Made by a program: the position numbers and the translations under genes. Below the pieces are notes generated by a model, which did not search any database, had not been told where the DNA came from, and was given only the letters and a program-made list of their open reading frames with translations. 10,581 nt of DNA from Planctomycetota bacterium (GTDB taxonomy: Bacteria; Planctomycetota; Phycisphaerae; Sedimentisphaerales; Anaerobacaceae). The stretch covers positions 1-10,581 of the forward strand of contig QNBZ01000025.1 in NCBI GenBank assembly GCA_003644295.1. The letters are read 5' to 3'. Position 1 is the stretch's first letter, and every line of letters starts with the position of its first letter. Positions 6,503 to 10,581 of the stretch are shown here, piece by piece.

Positions 6503-7487
6503 TGAACCGCCCAATAACCCGGCTGGCCAATCGCTGGAGCTTAAAGTCGGCAGTTCAATCAAGCAGCGCCGGCTCGACAAATACCTGCACGGCCGATTCA
6601 GCAACTTCAGCCGTTCACTTCTCCAGAAGCACATCGACTCCGGCGCCGTAAAGGTCAACGGCAAAGCAGTCAAATCCAGTTTTAAGTTAAGCCCCGGCGA
6701 TGAAATAGAATTGACGCTGCCGGAACTGCCCAGCAAGGAGATTTTGCCCGAAGACATCCCGCTGAACATTATCTACGAAGATGACGACTTAATCGTCCTG
6801 AACAAGCAGCCCGGTATGATTGTTCACCCAGCCCGTGGCAATACGCACGGCACTTTAGTCAATGCACTTACTTTTTATTCTGACGAGCTGTCGAGCGGAC
6901 TTGGCGAGTTTCGTCCGGGCATTGTGCATCGGCTCGACAAAAACACTACCGGCGTTATGGTCATCGCCAAAAACGATGACGCCCAGTGGAAAATCGCCAA
7001 ACAATTTCAGGAACGTCGAACTAAAAAAACTTATTTGGCCATAGTCCACGGCGTCCCGGAACTGAACGCCGACCGGATAAATGTTCCTCTTGGCGTTCAT
7101 CCGAAGGTAAGAGAAAAATATGCCGTTCGGCCCGAAAACGGCAAAGAGGCGATTACTTTTTATGAGGTTCTGGAGGAGTTTAGAGGGTACTCTCTGTTGA
7201 AGCTGTCTCCCAGAACCGGCAGAACGCATCAAATACGGGTACATCTGGCTTATATAAAGCATCCAATTGTAGCCGATGATATGTACGGCGGAAAATTGGT
7301 TTATCCGTGGCAGTTAAGAGACGCCAAGCTGACTGTCGAGGAGCCGATTATAAACAGGGTTGCTTTGCACGCATCAACGCTGGAGTTCAAACACCCAACA
7401 ACTGAGAAGACAATGCAATTCGAAGCGCCCTTACCTGAAGATATGCAGAACCTGCTCGTTCTGCTGAGAAAATATCGCAAGACCTGA
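6486..7487 (+). CDS. rluD: RluD-type 23S rRNA pseudouridine synthase
   Basis: This RluA/RluD-family enzyme isomerises uridines in 23S rRNA to pseudouridine (positions 1911, 1915 and 1917 for RluD itself). From the chosen start it has 333 residues. It has an N-terminal S4 RNA-binding domain (about 26-75, RRLDKYLHGRFSNFSRSLLQ ... VKVNGK) and then the synthase domain. Signatures are LIVLNKQPGMIVHPARGN (102-119), GIVHRLDKNTTGVMVIAKND (145-164, catalytic Asp151) and GRTHQIRVHL (245-254). No in-frame ATG exists near the N-terminus. GTG at 6486 has an AAGGA about 10 bases upstream and overlaps the TPR gene by 17 bases. GTG at 6447 is also open but lacks a ribosome site and would overlap by 56. The overlap suggests translational coupling. 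RluC or a related paralogue cannot be fully excluded from one sequence. Confidence 0.92.
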   Translation: MKHRNDEPPNNPAGQSLELKVGSSIKQRRLDKYLHGRFSNFSRSLLQKHIDSGAVKVNGKAVKSSFKLSPGDEIELTLPELPSKEILPEDIPLNIIYEDDDLIVLNKQPGMIVHPARGNTHGTLVNALTFYSDELSSGLGEFRPGIVHRLDKNTTGVMVIAKNDDAQWKIAKQFQERRTKKTYLAIVHGVPELNADRINVPLGVHPKVREKYAVRPENGKEAITFYEVLEEFRGYSLLKLSPRTGRTHQIRVHLAYIKHPIVADDMYGGKLVYPWQLRDAKLTVEEPIINRVALHASTLEFKHPTTEKTMQFEAPLPEDMQNLLVLLRKYRKT

Positions 7488-7511
7488 ATTGAAAATTAGT
7501 GATTTGTAACT

Positions 7512-7541
7512 ATTTAATCAATTACCATTTAACCAATTACT
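7512..7541. repeat. Two 15-base direct repeats between convergent genes
   Basis: ATTTAATCAATTACC (7512-7526) is followed at once by ATTTAACCAATTACT (7527-7541), identical at 13 of 15 positions. Together they fill most of the 54-base AT-rich gap between the rluD stop and the convergent trkA stop. I see no GC-rich stem with a T-run, so no classical terminator is called here. Confidence 0.6.
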
Positions 7542-8246
7542 TTATTCCTGTGGCAGCTTGGCGAGGTCTGCGTCGGAGCCGGCGACCATCAGAATATCAC
7601 CAACGTAAACGACGGTGTTGGGCATTGGAACGTTGATAATTCCGCTTTTTTCACTCTTCTCGCTCTTTTTGGTTTTGCTGTGTTCGCCGCGTTTGATTGC
7701 GACCAGATTGACGTTATACTTCTGCCGAAGCTGTAAATCCATAACCGTTTTGCAGTCGAAGCTGGCCGGGGCCTTTATTCGAGCCAAGCTGTAGCCCGGC
7801 GCAAAATCTATTTTCTCCCCGATTTGCGGAGCGATAAGTTTATATGCCCATCTCTGGGCAGATTCGATTTCCGGATAAATCACCTCTGTTGTGCCGACCT
7901 TTGTAAATACCTCGCCGGCAATCGGGTCCTCTGCCCTTGCGTAGATTTGCTTTATCCCCATCTGCTTCAGGTTCACCACCGTCAGAATCGCCGACTCGAA
8001 GCCCTGCCCACCACCGTGGCCCTGGCCTATGCCGACGATAGCGACATCAACTTTTTCGACACCCTGTGCCTTCAGTGCCTCTTCGTCGGTGCTGTCGAGC
8101 CGAACGGCGTGACTTACCTGGTCGCGAATCAGCTCTACCTCGCTGCGGTCTTTATCAATAGCGATAACTTCGGCTCCGCTCATCGCCAAAGCGATAGCTA
8201 ATTTTTTCCCGAACCGTCCCAATCCTATTACAGCAAACCGCTTCAT
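7542..8246 (-). CDS. ktrA: TrkA/KtrA-type potassium uptake regulatory subunit (RCK protein)
   Basis: This is a cytosolic regulatory subunit that binds NAD(H) or ATP and gates the K+ translocating membrane subunit. It has 234 residues, the length of single-RCK KtrA/CglK-like proteins rather than the duplicated E. coli TrkA. The RCK_N Rossmann domain (1 to about 130) has VIGLGRFGKKLA with the glycine motif GLGRFG (8-13). Asp31 at the end of the second strand would contact the ribose. The RCK_C (TrkA-C) domain spans about 148-232 and ends GDILMVAGSDADLAKLPQE. Two loops are unusual: a Gly-rich one (GIGQGHGGGQG, 72-82), where family members usually have a short Asn-containing segment, and a Lys/Ser/Glu-rich insert (HSKTKKSEKSEKSG, 189-202) in RCK_C. 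The ATG at 8246 follows a GGGG at moderate distance. It lies downstream of the trkH/ktrB gene, its natural partner, with the second palindromic repeat between them. Confidence 0.92.
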   Translation of the reverse strand: MKRFAVIGLGRFGKKLAIALAMSGAEVIAIDKDRSEVELIRDQVSHAVRLDSTDEEALKAQGVEKVDVAIVGIGQGHGGGQGFESAILTVVNLKQMGIKQIYARAEDPIAGEVFTKVGTTEVIYPEIESAQRWAYKLIAPQIGEKIDFAPGYSLARIKAPASFDCKTVMDLQLRQKYNVNLVAIKRGEHSKTKKSEKSEKSGIINVPMPNTVVYVGDILMVAGSDADLAKLPQE

Positions 8247-8270
8247 AGTATTAACCCCAAAAAATTAAAT

Positions 8271-8316
8271 ATCAAAATTGTGGAGTCCGCCAAAGGCGGA
8301 CGACTTCCTCAATTTT
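8271..8316. repeat. Intergenic palindromic repeat, copy 2
   Basis: This copy is 44/46 identical to the element at 3623-3668 and in the same orientation relative to the flanking minus-strand genes. The core stem GTCCGCC (8285-8291) and GGCGGAC (8295-8301) is unchanged; one of the two differences lies in the loop (AAA here, AGA there). The other difference restores a perfect outer pair, AAAATTG with CAATTTT. Degenerate heptamers flank both sides: AAAAATT, AAATATC and AAAATTG at 8260-8280, and TCAATTT, TACATTT, TGCACTT, TAATTTT, TGCATTT at 8309-8343. The right-hand set has one heptamer more than copy 1. The element fills the 97-base gap between trkH and trkA. Confidence 0.85.
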
Positions 8317-8343
8317 ACATTTTGCACTTTAATTTTTGCATTT

Positions 8344-10128
8344 CTATCCTACGATTATCGCCTCGGACGGATAACTGTATCGGGCCGGTTTCAGGTTAAA
8401 CGTTAGCGTCGCCAACAGCGTCAACGGCCCTAATCTGCCGATAAGCATCACCACTATGATAATCAATTTGCCTGCTGTTGTCAAAGCCGGCGTTATGCCG
8501 GTTGTCAAGCCGACAGTTCCTAAAGCGGAGGCCGACTCGAAAGCGATTTGCGACATAGTAAAGCCGTTTGCGTTTTCTGTAATAGTCAGTATCAAAGTAG
8601 CGCCGAACAAAACCACCACAAAAAGCAGCGTAACGGTAATCGCTCTTCCAACGACGACTATTCTCACCGAGCGCTTAAACATCTCAACTTCCCGGCGTTT
8701 TCGCAGAGCGGCAACAGCTGTCATAATTATCACCGCCAATGTTACGGTTTTGATTCCGCCTGCGGTTGAGCCGGGCGAGCCGCCTATAAACATAAGCAGG
8801 ATTAAAACAAACCTGCTCGACGGCGACATCTCCGAGACGTCAATGGTATTAAAGCCGGCTGTTCTTGCGGTAATTGACTGAAATAATGCGCCGAGCATGC
8901 CCGGATTTCCAGTGGAATCACCGCCACCTGCATAGCGCTCAAACAAAAGTATGGCCAATGCGCCAAGAATTATCAGGCCGGCGCTTACGCTGAGAACAAT
9001 TTTAGTTTGCAGAGACATCCTTTTCGGTGTTTCCATTGAGAAGCGATAGGTTTTACGGAAACACTTTTTGAAAAATCGTTTTACCCTGTCGGCTGCAATG
9101 TTGGCCAAATCGTAAAGCACGCCGAAACCAAGTCCGCCTAACACTATTAACGGACAAACAACAACGTATATGCGCCAGTTTTTACTGTAGCCGATGAAAC
9201 TATCGCTGAACAGGCTAAAGCCGGCGTTACAAAAAGAGCTGATTGAATGAAAGATACTACAAAACCACTGCTGCTGAACATTGGCAACTCTGCCGGGCAC
9301 ATCATCCCACATTCCAAATAAACTGACAGCGCCTATGGCTTCAATGAATATCGTTCCGACAAAGATGAAGCCAATCATATTGCCTATTCGACCGAGCGTA
9401 CGGGCGCTTAGTAAATCCTGCATTGCCACCGACTCGCGCAAACTAAGCGCCTGGCCTAACAATAAGGCAAACACCGCACCGAATACTACTATACCCAGGC
9501 CGCCAAGCTGAATCAGCGACAGGATAATAACCTGCCCCATCAAGCTAAAATCTCTGCCGGTATCTTTAACAATCAGGCCGGTAACGCAGGTGGCGCTGGT
9601 TGCGGTGAACAATGCGTCAACGAAGCTTACATTTTCAGTAGCAGACGACCTCGGCAGCATAAGCAGCCCGGCGCCTGATATTATCAAAACCAGAAAGCTT
9701 GCGATTAGTGTCAGCGTCGGGTTTTTGCCTGACGCCGCCATATTCACACTGGTTCTGCTAAGTTTAATAACAACCTGCAGGACAAGATAAATACCAACTG
9801 CGAAATGCCTGACTGCTGTTGGGTCTGCTTTAGCAAACCATTTGCCCGCACCGAAGACAATTACTGCAAGCGCAATCAAGAACGGAATTTCAAACCAGTT
9901 CGCCCGCCAGAAATCTGGCTTTGAAACAGCATTAAACAGCCGAGTTATTTTTTCGGCGACGAAGACGCACAGTAGAGCCACCTGAACAGCGTATAAAATC
10001 CAAACAGGCAATAATGGCTCATCAAAACCAAACAAGCACAAATATGAGGCCACCACCGCAGCCGCCGTCAAGGCGTTGACGCCGATTAAAACCCTCTCCA
10101 TCTGTTTGTTTTTGTAGGTTATCTGCAT
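8344..10128 (-). CDS. ktrB: TrkH/KtrB-type potassium transporter membrane subunit
   Basis: This is the K+-translocating subunit of a Trk/Ktr system in the inner membrane. It has 594 residues. After an N-terminal extension (1 to about 135) come the four repeated M-P-M pore units of the superfamily. Filter loops are visible at TATSATCVTGLIV (175-187), HSISSFCNAGFSLF (294-307), ITARTAGFNTID (419-430) and ESASALGTVGLTTG (531-544). GGSPGSTAGGIKT (449-461) is the conserved loop after the third unit. The N-terminal extension has about four hydrophobic segments, with an acidic/basic patch (VFVAEKITRLF) and FWRANWFEIPFLIAL. This resembles the extra module of long Bacteroidetes-type TrkH proteins and, loosely, voltage-sensor S2-S3. 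I kept ATG 10128; ATG 10101 is also possible, and neither has a clear ribosome site. It is followed by its regulatory partner ktrA; trkH/trkA are equally valid names. Confidence 0.94.
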   Translation of the reverse strand: MQITYKNKQMERVLIGVNALTAAAVVASYLCLFGFDEPLLPVWILYAVQVALLCVFVAEKITRLFNAVSKPDFWRANWFEIPFLIALAVIVFGAGKWFAKADPTAVRHFAVGIYLVLQVVIKLSRTSVNMAASGKNPTLTLIASFLVLIISGAGLLMLPRSSATENVSFVDALFTATSATCVTGLIVKDTGRDFSLMGQVIILSLIQLGGLGIVVFGAVFALLLGQALSLRESVAMQDLLSARTLGRIGNMIGFIFVGTIFIEAIGAVSLFGMWDDVPGRVANVQQQWFCSIFHSISSFCNAGFSLFSDSFIGYSKNWRIYVVVCPLIVLGGLGFGVLYDLANIAADRVKRFFKKCFRKTYRFSMETPKRMSLQTKIVLSVSAGLIILGALAILLFERYAGGGDSTGNPGMLGALFQSITARTAGFNTIDVSEMSPSSRFVLILLMFIGGSPGSTAGGIKTVTLAVIIMTAVAALRKRREVEMFKRSVRIVVVGRAITVTLLFVVVLFGATLILTITENANGFTMSQIAFESASALGTVGLTTGITPALTTAGKLIIIVVMLIGRLGPLTLLATLTFNLKPARYSYPSEAIIVG

Positions 10129-10129
10129 A

Positions 10130-10150
10130 ATCAGCGTATAGCGTATAGCG
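10130..10150. repeat. Short heptanucleotide repeat just upstream of trkH/ktrB
   Basis: Three adjacent 7-base units, ATCAGCG, TATAGCG and TATAGCG, lie immediately before the transporter start codon. Read on the minus strand they provide two TATACG hexamers that could act as weak -10 elements. The repeat is short, so it is reported mainly because heptamer periodicity recurs elsewhere in the window. Confidence 0.5.
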
Positions 10151-10168
10151 GACAGAAATGATTGTCAA
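10142..10168 (-). promoter_or_regulatory. Putative promoter for the ktrB-ktrA genes
   Basis: The minus strand has a perfect -35 consensus, TTGACA (10168-10163), followed after 15 bases by TATACG (10147-10142), four of six matches to a -10. The spacer is shorter than the usual 17, and a TACGCT at 17 bases is a poorer match. It sits in the gap between recG and the transporter gene, where a separate promoter would make sense. The transcript leader would be very short. Confidence 0.35.
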
Positions 10169-10187
10169 TAACTCAATTGGCTCCAGC

Positions 10188-10231
10188 ACCTGTGGGCGGG
10201 GCAGTGTTTTTACCGCAACCTGTGGGCGGGG
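10188..10231. repeat. Pair of identical 14-base GC-rich direct repeats
   Basis: ACCTGTGGGCGGGG occurs at 10188-10201 and again at 10218-10231, so the start-to-start distance is 30 bases. The second copy abuts the recG stop codon. Both lie upstream of the TTGACA element, centred about 59 and 89 bases before its likely start point. That spacing would suit an activator or repressor binding on one face of the helix. They could equally be remnants of a longer repeat. Confidence 0.6.
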
Positions 10232-10233
10232 TA

Positions 10234-10581
10234 TTAAGCGACATCTGCTAATCCGAGTGAATCGCCGAATTTGGACAACAACGCCCGGCGAATATTTTTG
10301 TGTTCCGGTTCCGTCAGCATCGGGTCGCTGTCAACCAACTCGAATGCGTTTTTCCTGGCCATAACCAGCAGCTCGTAATCATCGATGATATTTGCGATTT
10401 TCAAATCCGGCAGGCCGTGCTGACGTGTGCTGAAAAGCTCGCCCGGCCCACGCAATCGTAAATCATATTCAGCTATCTCGAAGCCATCGTTGCTTCTGGT
10501 CATTACTTCGAGCCGACTTCTTGCCACATCACTTTCGGTCTCCGCAAACAAAAGGCAATACGATTTGGCTTCTCCTCTGCC
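10234..10581 (-). CDS. recG: ATP-dependent DNA helicase RecG, C-terminal part only
   Basis: RecG remodels stalled replication forks and Holliday junctions. Only the last 115 residues are in the window; the reading frame runs off the right edge. The visible start, GRGEAKSYCLLF, is the end of helicase motif VI (the QxRGRVGRG region). It is followed by RLEVMTRSNDGFEIAEYDLR and the diagnostic LRLRGPGELFSTRQHGLPDL wedge/TRG-type region, then the usual helical tail (ELLVMARKNAFELV ... LLSKFGDSLGLADVA). An internal TTG at 10551 is not a start, since motif VI continues upstream of it. The gene ends TAA at 10236-10234, about 105 bases before the transporter start. Identification is firm; nothing can be said about the N-terminal OB-fold and ATPase domains. 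Confidence 0.93.
   Translation of the reverse strand, partial: GRGEAKSYCLLFAETESDVARSRLEVMTRSNDGFEIAEYDLRLRGPGELFSTRQHGLPDLKIANIIDDYELLVMARKNAFELVDSDPMLTEPEHKNIRRALLSKFGDSLGLADVA

Noticed and set aside
7488..7541. A bidirectional terminator between the convergent rluD and trkA genes
   Set aside because: The gap is AT-rich direct repeat sequence without a stable stem, so nothing supports a terminator call.
8456..8881. A 141-residue plus-strand frame opposite the TrkH/KtrB gene
   Set aside because: It is the antisense of conserved pore segments, with Val/Ile/Thr-rich shadow composition and no ribosome site.
10234..10551. A complete 105-residue gene starting at TTG 10551
   Set aside because: The frame continues to the window edge with GRGEAKSYCL, the end of RecG helicase motif VI, so this is the tail of recG, not a small gene.

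Overview
The window is a gene-dense stretch of bacterial chromosome with no tRNA, rRNA, CRISPR array, transposase or phage gene that I can see. The gene content is ordinary for a free-living Gram-negative-type bacterium: a membrane-anchored TPR protein, RluD, RecG, a Trk/Ktr potassium system and a class I fumarase subunit. It is combined with less common secreted proteins, a SpoIVB-type S55 peptidase and a large beta-propeller/Ig-like protein. That mix, and the style of the hypothetical proteins, makes me lean towards Planctomycetota (Phycisphaerae-like). This is an impression from protein style and should be treated as a weak inference.

Layout. Positions 1-5579 hold a minus-strand block. Read in transcription order it is: S55 peptidase (5579-3687), secreted propeller/Ig protein (3610-1367), class I fumarate hydratase alpha subunit (1361-507), and an unknown protein cut by the left edge (485-1). 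Spacing is 76, 5 and 21 bases, so this is probably one operon. The 76-base gap is filled by a palindromic repeat. From 5580 to 5713 lies a compact divergent control region. Two sigma70-like promoters point outwards and appear to share one self-complementary -35 hexamer.

Positions 5714-7487 (+ strand) encode a TPR/YfgM-like inner-membrane protein and the 23S rRNA pseudouridine synthase RluD. The two genes overlap and are probably translationally coupled. RluD converges on a second minus-strand block. This holds RecG (C-terminal part only, cut by the right edge), then TrkH/KtrB (10128-8344), then TrkA/KtrA (8246-7542). The two K+ transporter genes together give a complete channel subunit plus its cytosolic NAD-binding gating subunit. 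The gap between them carries the second copy of the palindromic repeat.

The most distinctive non-coding signals are four. (1) Two intergenic copies of a 46-base hairpin repeat match at 44 of 46 positions, both between co-directional genes. (2) Heptanucleotide tandem patterns recur at several unrelated places, including in frame inside the S55 peptidase. (3) The divergent promoter pair shares a -35. (4) Two 14-base direct repeats lie upstream of a putative trkH promoter. I found no obvious new defence or mobile system.
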